A stretch of 64,000 bases of DNA from Pedobacter paludis (GCF_003173575.1 NZ_QGNY01000002.1:744001-808000); one strand, 5' to 3'. Shown: positions 8,789-18,274, numbered from the stretch's first letter. Made by a program: numbers and translations. The notes: generated by a model not told the origin, from the letters alone.

Positions 8789-9436
8789 TTATATGCCTAA
8801 ACAATTATCAGCCTTATAAAAAACGGAGGTTGCTTTTTCGTAAAAAAGACCCGGAGAAATCCCGCTGAAACTTAATTCTTTAAAGCCTTTTTCCTTAAGA
8901 AAAATCCTTGCGGGATTGTAAACCTCACGTTCACTATCATCTAAAACAATTACGCCATCACTGCTCAATGCATCTACGCTATGTTTGCAACAGTTTACCC
9001 GATCACGGCCATCAACAATAATGATCTCGAATTTTTTGTTTAACATGGAGGCTTTTTTCGAATATTCGCCATTCTTTTCCAGTTTGCAAAAAATCATTTC
9101 GGCATTTGCCGGACTTGTATTTTTAACCATATCAAACCAGCCTTTATCATGCTCTACAGAAGTAACCGTACCGGCTTTTTTGGCGTAAAATATTGTTGAG
9201 CTTCCAGATCCGTACTCAAAAATGTTCTGAGTATTGTTTATCCTTTCCTTGATAAAATCGATAAAAGAATAGGTTACCCATGGTAAAGCTTCGCCTTTGC
9301 CATCTACAGCCTGTTTTTTATCAAAAGCGGTAAACCAGCCGATGCTGTTTAAATAGCCTTTATGCCCGTAAGATAATAATGCTTTTAGCCTACTGGGCTT
9401 AGCAATTAGAGTTGTTAATGCTTTAAGAGTACTCAA
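8789..9436 (-). CDS. FkbM-like/class I methyltransferase, TTG start coupled to flippase
   Basis: A 215-residue protein with IFEYGSGSSTIFYAKKA (motif I) and VTSVEHDKGW (motif II), a later FEIIIVDGRDRVNC strand and GVIVLDDSER. This pattern fits small Rossmann methyltransferases close to FkbM-type and O-methyltransferase families. The start appears to be TTG at 9436-9434, overlapping the flippase stop codon as TTGA, a four-base overlap that suggests translational coupling. No ATG lies near the N-terminus. Operon membership with the flippase and the next methyltransferase points to cell-surface glycan modification. Confidence 0.75.
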   Translation of the reverse strand: MSTLKALTTLIAKPSRLKALLSYGHKGYLNSIGWFTAFDKKQAVDGKGEALPWVTYSFIDFIKERINNTQNIFEYGSGSSTIFYAKKAGTVTSVEHDKGWFDMVKNTSPANAEMIFCKLEKNGEYSKKASMLNKKFEIIIVDGRDRVNCCKHSVDALSSDGVIVLDDSEREVYNPARIFLKEKGFKELSFSGISPGLFYEKATSVFYKADNCLGI

Positions 9437-10752
9437 CGTTTAAATATTTTTTGAAATGCTGTGACCAAAAATAATGATTTTAACATCATTATACCTTGTT
9501 GCCTAGTTTTAGGAATTATTAAAAGATAAAATGTTGATACAAAACAGGCTATAAGTGTAGCTAATGATGCGCCAACCCCGGCATATTTTGGAATAAGCCA
9601 TAGGTTTAAAACAATATTTACAATTGCGCCGGCAGCTGTTCTGTAAAACGAAATTTTTGTATAGCCCTCGGCAACTAAATACTGAGAACTGGCCGTTCCT
9701 AAGAATACAAAAATACCCGACCAAATGTGAATAGATAACATAGGCCCTGCACCATCGTATTTGCCGCTATAAATGATGTGGATAATCCACGAGCCAAAAA
9801 AACTAATGAATAACGCGACTGGTATGCTGATGAAAACCAATAGATCGTATAAATTTCCCAAACGTTTCTGATACCTTTCCAGATCAGTTTTGCGGGCATT
9901 TAGTAAAGCTGGAAATACAGATGTTACAATTGCTACGGGAATAAAATACCATGCTTCGCTTAAATTCTGTGCTGCGCTGTAAATGCCAACTGCTTTACTG
10001 CCAATACTTTTAAGCATTACAACATCAATTTTCATGTAAATGGAAACCATTACCGCAGAAAGGATTAATGGTGTAGATTCTTTTAATAGAGATTTGGCCC
10101 TCTGTTTATCGAAACTCCAATTAAAGATGTTGAAGCCTCTTTTTTGATAAGTGATTACCAAACCAGTCGCTAAAATTAGTCCGTCTAGCACATACGCCAA
10201 AACGATATATAAAAGTGGCAAGCTTAAGCTTATGATTACGATTTTGAGAATCGACGTTACGATTAAACATATATTCTGTACGTGAACAACATATTTGGAC
10301 TGTACCTGCGATTGGAAATAGGCATCGATAACATTAAATGATTTAAAGAAAGATGCCACAGCTAGTAAGCCAACCAATACAGTAAGTGGAGCGCCAGGAT
10401 TTGACGATAAATGGTGACTTATTAAATAAATGCCAATGGCTATTGGAATGAGAACTGCATTTGTAGCCATTCTAAGCCATAGCGAAGTGCCTAAAATTTC
10501 ATCGCGTTTGCTGGGTTCATGAATAATCTCGCGGATAATAAACGTATCAAGACCCAAGGTACCAACTGCAGCTAAAATGGCAACTAATGATAAACCAAAA
10601 CTTAAATCGCCAAATAAAATCGGACCGAGATAGTTGGCAATTAAAAGGTTTACTATAAGGCTTAGCGCCTTGCCAAACATTACCCATCCTGTATTTTTTA
10701 AATACTTGTTGAATGCTTCCTCATCAAAACCTTTTATAGCGGGTAATTTCAT
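9433..10752 (-). CDS. Oligosaccharide flippase (Wzx/MATE-like)
   Basis: A 439-residue polytopic membrane protein of the polysaccharide-biosynthesis flippase group. It has about 12 hydrophobic segments, starting with an ALSLIVNLLIANYLGPILFGDLSF region in which the YLGPxxFG motif is typical of Wzx-type exporters. It should move undecaprenyl-linked glycans across the inner membrane. The following methyltransferase starts within its stop codon. A second flippase gene begins at 63779, so the organism has at least two glycan export routes. Confidence 0.9.
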   Translation of the reverse strand: MKLPAIKGFDEEAFNKYLKNTGWVMFGKALSLIVNLLIANYLGPILFGDLSFGLSLVAILAAVGTLGLDTFIIREIIHEPSKRDEILGTSLWLRMATNAVLIPIAIGIYLISHHLSSNPGAPLTVLVGLLAVASFFKSFNVIDAYFQSQVQSKYVVHVQNICLIVTSILKIVIISLSLPLLYIVLAYVLDGLILATGLVITYQKRGFNIFNWSFDKQRAKSLLKESTPLILSAVMVSIYMKIDVVMLKSIGSKAVGIYSAAQNLSEAWYFIPVAIVTSVFPALLNARKTDLERYQKRLGNLYDLLVFISIPVALFISFFGSWIIHIIYSGKYDGAGPMLSIHIWSGIFVFLGTASSQYLVAEGYTKISFYRTAAGAIVNIVLNLWLIPKYAGVGASLATLIACFVSTFYLLIIPKTRQQGIMMLKSLFLVTAFQKIFKR

Positions 10753-10771
10753 TAACGCAAAGATGTAAAAT

Positions 10772-11296
10772 TTAAACGCTTTGCTGAAAACTCTTTTCTA
10801 TGCGAACCAATTGTTTTAAATGGTGCTTCAAATGGATTTCTATAAATCTTAACCATTGTTTTGCATTTAAAAAGCCCAATCTGGGATGTTTGGTTTTCGA
10901 ATTTGTTTTCGCTTTTGAAATTAAAGGATATACCTCATCCAAAACTTTTTCAAATTCCAGAATGAAATCCAGAGCATCGGTTTTACTTATTTTTTTTACC
11001 CTTTCGGCCAACCTTTTCGGAACTTTATATTTTCTTGCTGGTGGCAATGAGCCAAAAAATAAAATCATTTTAACAGCAAAGTGCGTAGGCTGATCTTCTC
11101 CTTTACCTTTTGCGCTATTTTCAAGAGCGATTAAAGAAAGTAAACTCGAATCGAAGATGTGGGAATAAACTTCGCTATAGCTCCAGCCATTAATTGGAGG
11201 TGTATTTTGGAAAACGTCATCAGAATACAAAGAAAGTTTTGTCTTGTAAGCATTAACAATTTGGTGTAAAGAGGTTTTGATCTTACTTGTATTCAT
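10772..11296 (-). CDS. DinB-like four-helix-bundle protein
   Basis: A 174-residue soluble protein matching the DinB/DUF664-like bundle: NGWSYSEVYSHIFDSS near residue 40 and IHLKHHLKQLVRIEKS at the end place three histidines in the positions usually used for metal binding in this superfamily. Some DinB-fold proteins are thiol-dependent transferases, but the function of most is unknown. It lies 19 bases upstream of the flippase on the same strand and may share its transcript without a clear functional link. Confidence 0.75.
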   Translation of the reverse strand: MNTSKIKTSLHQIVNAYKTKLSLYSDDVFQNTPPINGWSYSEVYSHIFDSSLLSLIALENSAKGKGEDQPTHFAVKMILFFGSLPPARKYKVPKRLAERVKKISKTDALDFILEFEKVLDEVYPLISKAKTNSKTKHPRLGFLNAKQWLRFIEIHLKHHLKQLVRIEKSFQQSV

Positions 11297-11317
11297 AAAT
11301 AAAGATAGTAGATAAGC

Positions 11318-12016
11318 TTAAAATAAAATCAATAACTCCTCTAAATGTGCAATTTCTCTTTTCACATCCTCTGGCTTTTCTTTTTTTGTCGGATTAAAGA
11401 AAATCGCATCCATTCCAAAATTTAAGGCGCCATAAATATCCGCTTCCAAACTATCACCAATCATAATACTCTCCGCTTTATTCGCTTTTGCTTTATCTAA
11501 TGCAAATTCGAAAATTAACGGATTTGGTTTGTTAACCCCAACATCTTCAGAAATAATCACGTTGGTGAAGTAAGGGTTAAGTCCAGATAAATCCATTTTG
11601 GTTAAAGTGGTTTCCTTAAATCCGTTAGAAATGATGTGCAGTGTATATTTTTGCTGAAGATAAACTAAAACATTTTCAGCGCCTTCAAATAAATTGGTTT
11701 TGGTAGGCGAGATGTTTACATAATCATCTTCAAACTGATGTGGAACCGCATCTGGCTGAATGCCCAATTGAATAAAGGTTTTGCTAAAACGTTCGGCCCT
11801 TAAAAAGTCTTTGGTAATTTTTCCCAAATGATAATCTGCCCAAAGCTGATGGTTGTTTTCTGTGTATGTTGTGATAAAATCTGAACAGGAAGTTAAACCT
11901 AAATCATGCAATTTATAGGTATGATAAAGCTCGTTTAAAGTTTCTTCGGCATTGCGATCGAAATCCCATATGGTATGATCTAAATCGAAGAAAATATGTT
12001 TTTTTTGATGTTGCAA
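11318..12016 (-). CDS. YjjG-family HAD pyrimidine nucleotidase
   Basis: A 232-residue haloacid-dehalogenase phosphatase. HIFFDLDHTIWDF is HAD motif I with both aspartates, HIISNGF is motif II, and GVNKPNPLIFEFAL with SIMIGDSLEADIYGALNFGMDAIFFN gives motifs III and IV. The helical cap between motif I and II matches the YjjG group, which dephosphorylates non-canonical pyrimidine nucleotides. The start codon is probably TTG at 12016, since no ATG lies before motif I and the motif spacing matches relatives. Function is inferred from the family. Confidence 0.85.
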   Translation of the reverse strand: MQHQKKHIFFDLDHTIWDFDRNAEETLNELYHTYKLHDLGLTSCSDFITTYTENNHQLWADYHLGKITKDFLRAERFSKTFIQLGIQPDAVPHQFEDDYVNISPTKTNLFEGAENVLVYLQQKYTLHIISNGFKETTLTKMDLSGLNPYFTNVIISEDVGVNKPNPLIFEFALDKAKANKAESIMIGDSLEADIYGALNFGMDAIFFNPTKKEKPEDVKREIAHLEELLILF

Positions 12017-12064
12017 TGTTTTAAGGTTGATTGGTTTGTGGGCAAAGGTAGGTAATTAAGCAGA

Positions 12065-12382
12065 CTATAAATACGGTGAAACTTTCGTGGTAATTTCCTC
12101 GATTAATTCTTCATCCATATATTGATAATCATCAGGAATATTCAGTACAATTAATTCCTTTCCGGTTATTTCTTCCCTAAATTTTTCGGTAATTCTTTGC
12201 TTATGTTTCTTCTCCATTACAAAGATTAAATTGGCCCATGCAATGTGTTTTGCATTAATTTTTACCCTCGCTGATGGCTCTGTCCCGGCAGATTTTACAT
12301 TGTGTTCTTGATGATTTTGATAAATGGTTTCGGCAGTAGCGCTTCTCCATTTATTTCTGCTACACACAAAGAGGATGTTCAT
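12065..12382 (-). CDS. Short low-molecular-weight protein-tyrosine-phosphatase-like protein
   Basis: A 105-residue protein with the phosphate-binding loop FVCSRNKWRSAT, where Cys7 and Arg13 form the CX5R signature of low-molecular-weight phosphatases. It is about 45 residues shorter than the classical family (near 150), but retains SAGTEPSARV and an IPDDYQYM segment that may provide the general acid. Short versions of this kind are common in bacteria, so it need not be truncated. The target is unknown. It lies downstream of upp on the same strand, separated by a 154-base gap with a dispersed inverted repeat. Confidence 0.8.
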   Translation of the reverse strand: MNILFVCSRNKWRSATAETIYQNHQEHNVKSAGTEPSARVKINAKHIAWANLIFVMEKKHKQRITEKFREEITGKELIVLNIPDDYQYMDEELIEEITTKVSPYL

Positions 12383-12441
12383 TCAGTCTAATTCCTTAAG
12401 TAAAAGTATACGACATGACTTCAGGCTTTCAGTTTTTACTT

Positions 12442-12512
12442 GCCACAGATTCTTAATTTCTGTAACTACAATTAAAAAGATAACGGATTTTTTTAATCTG
12501 TAAATCTGTGGC
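12442..12512. repeat. Dispersed inverted repeat with GCCACAGATT ends
   Basis: GCCACAGATT at 12442-12451 and its exact complement AATCTGTGGC at 12503-12512 bound a 71-base AT-rich segment that has further short internal complementarity. The wording resembles a palindromic sequence I recall as widespread in Bacteroidota intergenic regions. It lies between upp and the phosphatase gene. A minus-strand open frame across it is not convincing as a gene. Confidence 0.55.
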
Positions 12513-12536
12513 TTTATATTAACTTTTTGATTCTGT

Positions 12537-13181
12537 TTACACTTTTTCGCCATAGGCCAAATCGCCGGCATCACCCAAACCTGGCACGATGTACGACTTG
12601 CTTGTCATTTCTTCATCAATAGCCCCAAGCCATAATTTAGCTTTTGGCAGGTTTGCCCGTACATGCATAACGCCCTCGGTACTGGCTATTGCGGCAACGA
12701 TATGCAGTTCGCTAATTTTATAACGATTAATCAATTCTTTACAGCACATCACCATGCTTTGCCCGGTCGCCAACATCGGATCGGCCATAATTAAGACTCT
12801 TCCGTCTAAATCTGGTGTAGAAACGTAATCCATCTGAATAATAAAATCTCCACTTTTTTCTACTTTTCTATAGGCGGAGATAAAGCAGCATTCGGCCTGG
12901 TCAAAGATATTCAGCAAGCCTTGTTGTAATGGAAGTCCGGCTCTTAAGATGGTTGCTAAAACAGGCTGATGTTCCAACACTTCGCATGGCGATAAGCCTA
13001 ATGGTGTTGTAACCTCTTTTGATTTATAGGTTAACGTTTTACTGATCTCGTAAGCAAAAAACTCGCCAACGCGTTCCAGATTTTTCCGAAAACGCATAGA
13101 ATCTTTCTGGATTTCCTGATCTCGAAGTTCTGCAACAAAGGTGTTTGCGATGGATTTTGTTTTGCTGAGGTTAAAAATCAT
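12537..13181 (-). CDS. upp: Uracil phosphoribosyltransferase
   Basis: Salvage enzyme that converts uracil and PRPP to UMP. The 214-residue sequence has the family landmarks in order: VLATILRAGLPLQQGLLN, the PRPP-binding loop VLIMADPMLATGQSM, and a C-terminal IVPGLGDAGDLAYGEK that forms the uracil site. Length matches bacterial Upp proteins. The ATG at 13181 is the first methionine and gives the expected N-terminus. It appears to have its own promoter region, with 106 bases to the preceding gene. Confidence 0.95.
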   Translation of the reverse strand: MIFNLSKTKSIANTFVAELRDQEIQKDSMRFRKNLERVGEFFAYEISKTLTYKSKEVTTPLGLSPCEVLEHQPVLATILRAGLPLQQGLLNIFDQAECCFISAYRKVEKSGDFIIQMDYVSTPDLDGRVLIMADPMLATGQSMVMCCKELINRYKISELHIVAAIASTEGVMHVRANLPKAKLWLGAIDEEMTSKSYIVPGLGDAGDLAYGEKV

Positions 13182-13287
13182 AATAAGCTTTTTCTGGCGG
13201 TGCGATAAAAATGCACTTTATTTAAGTTTAAATTTAGGGTTTATAAAGCAAAATGCCCGTTCATAATCCTAAATTTAATGCATTAAT

Positions 13288-14550
13288 TTATCCCGCAGAT
13301 TTAAGCATATCGTTAAATACAGTTTTTAGCTTTTTGTATTTGTAATTATTAGATAAACTTCTGAGTTGCCAACTGCTGAAAAAAGCACCATCAACAACTT
13401 TTACGGCATCAATGTAATCATTAACAATTTTCTTGGCTTCTTCCAGATGTTTAAATTGTAATACGCTATCGCTAATGCAATAAGATTTCACACTTAAGGA
13501 GGTTACTTTTTCCAATTGTAAGTCGTACCAATTGAAGGGTGTACATGTTCCTGCTCTAAAACCTGCAGTATCGGCATAACCCATAGAGTAATCTGAATTA
13601 ATGCCAGAATTTAGGAGATTTAAATAGCAGATTGGAAAACGTAAAACTTCCAATTGCTGACTGTTCAGATTGATTTGTTCGGGATGTATTTTCTTGAGTT
13701 TTGATACGGCTTCCTTAATGCCGCTAACGTTCTGTGTTTCGTTATCACAAGGCTTTAATAAGCCAACTGATTTTTCTGCCAGCAAATTTGAAATTCCATT
13801 TCTTCGAATATATTCATCCGGTACATTGGGGAAGCCGATGAAGAAAAGCGGATTGTTTTTTTTATCAAGAGATTTTTCCAAATCAGCTAGAACAGCCTCG
13901 TTATCAACACCCAAACCTGTAATTTTATCAAATTTTGAAGTTAGATAAACATTCTCTTTTTTAAATACCGAGCTGATAAAAAACTTGGTTTTAGATAAAA
14001 AACCATCAGGCACATTGGGTGTAATGGTAAAATTTATGGTAGGCTGCTGAATAAATTTTTTATCATAAAACCTAAAGCCGGGGTATTTCTTTAGGATTAA
14101 ATTTTTTAAAATAAGCGCCCATTCATCAATAATCGGCTTATCTAAAATCCTCCATTTATATTGATGGCTTTTACTTGCTTTGAAATCTTCTGTAGATGTT
14201 TTTTGATGAAGATATTCTTCGTACCGGCTTACGATAAAGAACGAAGCGGCAAAAACATCAAAAGGCAATAGAGAATCTTTAACCGGAAACGGAACCTGAT
14301 ATTCTCCAAACAAAGTTGTTTTTAAATTAAATTCCTCAACCTTGTTTGATAGAAGTAGAGATGTGCTTTTGAAAAACAGCTCATCTGCTAAGGGCAATTC
14401 CCCATAACTAATTTTTATATTATCGCTTTGCAAAAAATACTGACTGTTGCCAGTAAATTCTACCTCAGCTTTCAAAATATCTTTAAAAATAAAATTGAAG
14501 ATATACTTTATTCGAGGAGTTAATAATGTAGAGAAGACGATTAAATGCAT
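13288..14550 (-). CDS. Polysaccharide-deacetylase-like protein (DUF7033 type), probably catalytically degenerate
   Basis: A 420-residue protein of the Bacteroidota deacetylase-like family with an N-terminal DUF7033-type domain (FFIVSRYEEY near residue 104). The family hallmark DYSMGYADTAGFRAGTCTPF at 320-339 is intact. However, the positions where I expect the NodB-type metal ligands are changed: 175-183 reads TITPNVPDG where relatives have THDxD, and 262-271 reads VGLLKPCDNE where relatives have VGIHPSY. The R-x-H element near 296 reads NSQ. This suggests a pseudoenzyme. The family comparison is from memory. The frame is intact with no stop or shift, and the gene stands alone. Confidence 0.72.
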   Translation of the reverse strand: MHLIVFSTLLTPRIKYIFNFIFKDILKAEVEFTGNSQYFLQSDNIKISYGELPLADELFFKSTSLLLSNKVEEFNLKTTLFGEYQVPFPVKDSLLPFDVFAASFFIVSRYEEYLHQKTSTEDFKASKSHQYKWRILDKPIIDEWALILKNLILKKYPGFRFYDKKFIQQPTINFTITPNVPDGFLSKTKFFISSVFKKENVYLTSKFDKITGLGVDNEAVLADLEKSLDKKNNPLFFIGFPNVPDEYIRRNGISNLLAEKSVGLLKPCDNETQNVSGIKEAVSKLKKIHPEQINLNSQQLEVLRFPICYLNLLNSGINSDYSMGYADTAGFRAGTCTPFNWYDLQLEKVTSLSVKSYCISDSVLQFKHLEEAKKIVNDYIDAVKVVDGAFFSSWQLRSLSNNYKYKKLKTVFNDMLKSAG

Positions 14551-14700
14551 ACTTATTTAAACAAATTGGCACTGTATAACTAAGATTACAAACAATTTTT
14601 CCCAAGTAAAATTATCTCTTCACGATTTACTTACATTATTGGGATATTAAACTTAAAACTTTTTTTAACCTTAATTTAATATCTAATACAAAAATTACAA

Positions 14701-15213
14701 TTAAAAGTTTGCCGTGAAGGTTTTGTCTGGATAAAGAATTTTGGTGCTTTTTCGGGTTGATGCTTTTACAATATGAACGATACTCATCTGATCATCAAAC
14801 ATATCGTACAAAATAGTATCATTAACCTCAACAGATTTTATTGTAGGAATTTTTTCTACTTCTAAATAAATATTCGTGGCTTCATGATCGATTTCAAAAC
14901 CAATATAATTTAATGCAACAGACTTGCCGTTTGCTTTTAGTTGCAGGTGTGTTGTTAGATATTTTTTAATCAGTTCATCCATTTTTTGCTTTAAAGCAGG
15001 GTTGGATAAGTCGGTTTTTTGTTTGTAAAGCTTAACTAAAATAGATTCGAAGTCATCAGTAAAAATTCTTGCGCTAATTTCTAAGGTTTTATCCTTTGCA
15101 TTGAAATTTACCTCAGTTGTGCTTACATGTAAGGGGTGTTTTTTGCCATTTATGATTCCGCTTAATGCGAAAACAAGAAATATGGTAACAAATTTGGTAT
15201 TTAACAGATGCAT
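14701..15213 (-). CDS. DUF6702 family exported protein
   Basis: A 170-residue protein with an N-terminal signal segment (MHLLNTKFVTIFLVFALSG). An upstream TTG at 15222 is in frame, but the ATG at 15213 fits better. The start of the mature part, KHPLHVSTTEVNFNAKDKTLEISARIFTDDFE, is the conserved opening of DUF6702. The family is usually found beside HupE/UreJ and M1 peptidase genes in Bacteroidota, as here with those genes divergent at 15304. Function unknown; a periplasmic or surface-attached beta protein is likely. Confidence 0.82.
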   Translation of the reverse strand: MHLLNTKFVTIFLVFALSGIINGKKHPLHVSTTEVNFNAKDKTLEISARIFTDDFESILVKLYKQKTDLSNPALKQKMDELIKKYLTTHLQLKANGKSVALNYIGFEIDHEATNIYLEVEKIPTIKSVEVNDTILYDMFDDQMSIVHIVKASTRKSTKILYPDKTFTANF

Positions 15214-15303
15214 TGATAACAATTTTGCCTTTTTAACAATTAATACTTTAATTTTAAGCTTTCAAAAGTACTAAAGCTTCATGCATAAAGCTAATTTATT
15301 ATC

Positions 15304-15888
15304 ATGCCGTTACAAGATTTCGTATTTTACTTTAAACTTGGCTGGGAACATATTATAAGTGCCGATGCTTTAGATCATCAGCTGTTTGTTTTAGCCTTAG
15401 TTGCAATTTACAGTTATAGAAACTTAAAACAGGTCTTAATTTTAGTAACTGCTTTTACAATCGGTCATTCCCTAACATTACTTTTAAGTGTTTTAGATGT
15501 GATCAGATTTGAAAGCAAATGGGTAGAATTTTTAATCCCCTGCACGATAGTAATAACGGCGTTGAGTAATTTATTCAGAAAAGATTTTTCACTTAAATCG
15601 GTTAAGATAAATTACTATTTAGCTTTGGGCTTTGGCTTAATCCATGGGATGGGATTTGCAAATTCGATTCGGATTATGCTTGCTAAAGACCAAAATATAG
15701 GCTGGGGATTATTCGGCTTTAATGTAGGTTTAGAAGCTGGTCAGGTATTTATGGTTGCAATTATTTTGGCCATAACCTGGATTGTTTTTAACTATACCCA
15801 TGTAAAGCGCCTAAGTTGGGTATTATTTATTTCGGCAGCCGTATTTAGCCTGGCTTTAAAAATGGCTTTGGAGAGAATTCCCTTTTAA
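15304..15888 (+). CDS. HupE/UreJ-family membrane protein
   Basis: A 194-residue integral membrane protein with about six hydrophobic segments. The conserved polar motifs HIISADALDHQLFVLAL, FTIGHSLTLLLS and LGFGLIHGMGFAN contain the histidines and aspartate of HupE/UreJ proteins, some of which take up nickel or cobalt. No hydrogenase or urease genes are nearby, so the metal role is uncertain in this lineage. It is followed after 13 bases by the M1 peptidase, suggesting one transcript. Confidence 0.86.
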   Translation: MPLQDFVFYFKLGWEHIISADALDHQLFVLALVAIYSYRNLKQVLILVTAFTIGHSLTLLLSVLDVIRFESKWVEFLIPCTIVITALSNLFRKDFSLKSVKINYYLALGFGLIHGMGFANSIRIMLAKDQNIGWGLFGFNVGLEAGQVFMVAIILAITWIVFNYTHVKRLSWVLFISAAVFSLALKMALERIPF

Positions 15889-15901
15889 CAAAATAACAAA
15901 C

Positions 15902-18274
15902 ATGAATAAACTGTTTACTTTAACCGGCCTCCTGCTTTTTACCGGCAGTTTGGCTATCGCTCAAGACATTCAGAACAATCCTGGGAGCAACCATGGAAAT
16001 AAGTTTGAGCAACTAGGTACAATTTTACCTACACCGAACGAGCAAAGAACCGCAAGTGGTGCGCCTGGTGTAAAATATTGGCAACAACGTGCCGATTATA
16101 ATATTAAGTGCGAGCTTGATGAAAAAAATCTTTTGCTTACAGGCTCGGAAACGGTAACCTATACCAATAACTCTCCTGATCCATTAACGTACATCTGGTT
16201 ACAGCTTGATGAAAATGAGCACAGTACCGATAAGAGTGCCAACTATCAGGATGCGACTAAACTTCCTTTGATGGGAACCACTCAAAACATTGATCAGTTA
16301 AGTTCAAAAACCAATAACGGAAATGGAATCAACATCATTAAACTTACAGATGCCACAGGCAAAAAATTAGTATACACGGTAAATAAAACGATGATGAGAA
16401 TCGAATTGCCCGTTGCGCTAAGAACAGGCCAAAAATTCATCTTCAATGTAGATTGGAACTACAAGATTACCGATAGAATGAGCGTTGGTGGCCGTGGTGG
16501 CTACGAGTTTTTCCCTGCTGATGGAAACTATTTATTTACGATGACGCAATGGTACCCGCGTCTATGTGTGTATAGTGATTTCCAGGGATGGCAAAATCAT
16601 CAGTTTACAGGTAGAGGCGAGTTTGCTTTAACTTTTGGTGATTTCAAAGTTCAAATGACAGTTCCTGCCGATCATTTAATTGGAGCAACGGGCGAATGTA
16701 TTAACTACAGCGCAGTTTTAAATCCAACTCAATTAAGCAGATACAATGCTGCCAAAATCGCAGCTGCTCCTGTAGAAATTCAAACTTTGGCAGAAGCTAA
16801 AACTGCTGAAACCAAAAAAGCAACGACTAAGAAAACCTGGGTTTTCCAAGCCAACAATGTTCGCGATTTTGCATGGACAGCTTCTCGTAAATTTATCTGG
16901 GATGCGATGCCTCAAAAAATTCAAGCCAATAATAACACCGTTATGTGTATGAGTTTTTACGGAAAAGAAGCCTATAACTTGTACAGCAAATTTTCTACAA
17001 GAGCAGTAGCCCATACTATTAAAACTTATTCAGATTTTACAATTCCTTATCCTTATCCAGTTGCACAAAGCATCGAAGCCGCAAACGGAATGGAATATCC
17101 GATGATCTGCTTCAATTATGGTCGTACAGATGCTGACGGAACTTATAGCGAAAGCACAAAAAATGGAATGCTCGGCGTAATTATCCACGAGGTTGGACAC
17201 AATTTCTTCCCAATGATTGTTAATAGCGATGAGCGCCAGTGGACTTGGATGGACGAAGGTTTAAACTCTTTTGTTGAGTATTTAACCGAAGAACTTTGGG
17301 ATAATACTTTCCCAAGTAAAAAAGGTCCAGCCTACACCATTGTTGATTACATGAAACTGCCTAAGGATGAATTGGAACCCATTATGACCAATTCTGAAAA
17401 CATTGCTCGTTTTGGTCCGAATGCATATTCTAAGCCAGCAACTGGATTAAACATTCTTCGTGAAACCATTATGGGCAGAGAGCTTTTTGATTATGCTTTT
17501 AAAGAATATTCAAGAAGATGGGCATTTAAACATCCTCAGCCAGCAGATCTCTTCCGTACGATGGAAGATGCAAGTGGCGAAGATTTAGATTGGTTTTGGA
17601 GAGGTTGGTTTTATGGAACGGAGCCTTGCGATATCTCTTTGGATAGCGTGAAATTTGCAAAAGCAGATTTTCCAACAACATTGCCAGTAGCAAGATCGAG
17701 AATGGTTAAAATTGATAGGCCTGCTGTAAATGCATTTCAGGATATTTCTAAAATCAGAAACAGAGAAGATAAGAAAATAGCGTTCTATACGGATAAAAAT
17801 ACCGCAGCTCAAGATTTCTATTACAAATACGATAGAGGTTTAGTTTCAGTTGATACAACGACGGCAACTAAGGTTGAAACACCAATTCCGTTAGATGTTG
17901 TTGCCGAAAATGATCAGCAGAAATATCAAAACAAATATTTCTACGAATTAGATTTTAGCAACAAAGGCGGTTTGGTAATGCCGATTATTGTTGAGTTTAC
18001 CTACAAAGATGGAACAAAGGAAATAGATCGCATTCCGGCTCAAATTTGGAGACATAACGAACTAAAAACATCTAAATTCTACGTTAAGGATAAAGAAGTT
18101 GAATCTATTTTAGTAGATCCACTTCGCGAAACTGCTGATATTGATACCAGCAACAACACTTGGGGCGGTAAGGCTAAAGAAAGCAAGTTCAAGGTTTACA
18201 AAATGAAAACAGGTGGCGCAGTTAGAGGCCAATCTGTTGGACAAAACCCAATGCAGAAAGCCGCTGGTAAATAA
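15902..18274 (+). CDS. M1-family metallopeptidase (secreted)
   Basis: A 790-residue exported zinc peptidase. A signal peptide ending LAIAQ occupies the first 20 residues. The catalytic zinc site is HEVGH (His429, Glu430, His433) followed by WTWMDEGLNSF with the third ligand Glu452, the M1 gluzincin arrangement. ANGMEYPMICFNYG just before corresponds to the substrate-binding GxMEN-type motif with Tyr in place of Asn. The C-terminal region after about 590 lacks a recognisable helical M1 domain and is typical of Bacteroidota M1 proteins of this size. Probably trims peptides in the periplasm or outside the cell. Confidence 0.9.
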   Translation: MNKLFTLTGLLLFTGSLAIAQDIQNNPGSNHGNKFEQLGTILPTPNEQRTASGAPGVKYWQQRADYNIKCELDEKNLLLTGSETVTYTNNSPDPLTYIWLQLDENEHSTDKSANYQDATKLPLMGTTQNIDQLSSKTNNGNGINIIKLTDATGKKLVYTVNKTMMRIELPVALRTGQKFIFNVDWNYKITDRMSVGGRGGYEFFPADGNYLFTMTQWYPRLCVYSDFQGWQNHQFTGRGEFALTFGDFKVQMTVPADHLIGATGECINYSAVLNPTQLSRYNAAKIAAAPVEIQTLAEAKTAETKKATTKKTWVFQANNVRDFAWTASRKFIWDAMPQKIQANNNTVMCMSFYGKEAYNLYSKFSTRAVAHTIKTYSDFTIPYPYPVAQSIEAANGMEYPMICFNYGRTDADGTYSESTKNGMLGVIIHEVGHNFFPMIVNSDERQWTWMDEGLNSFVEYLTEELWDNTFPSKKGPAYTIVDYMKLPKDELEPIMTNSENIARFGPNAYSKPATGLNILRETIMGRELFDYAFKEYSRRWAFKHPQPADLFRTMEDASGEDLDWFWRGWFYGTEPCDISLDSVKFAKADFPTTLPVARSRMVKIDRPAVNAFQDISKIRNREDKKIAFYTDKNTAAQDFYYKYDRGLVSVDTTTATKVETPIPLDVVAENDQQKYQNKYFYELDFSNKGGLVMPIIVEFTYKDGTKEIDRIPAQIWRHNELKTSKFYVKDKEVESILVDPLRETADIDTSNNTWGGKAKESKFKVYKMKTGGAVRGQSVGQNPMQKAAGK

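Noticed and set aside
12065..12382. Truncated phosphatase pseudogene
   Set aside because: The frame is intact, the CX5R loop and a C-terminal Asp-containing loop are present, and short forms of about 105 residues are common.
12383..12574. 63-codon minus-strand open frame between upp and the phosphatase
   Set aside because: It overlaps the end of upp and runs over the dispersed inverted repeat at 12442-12512; composition looks like translated repeat.
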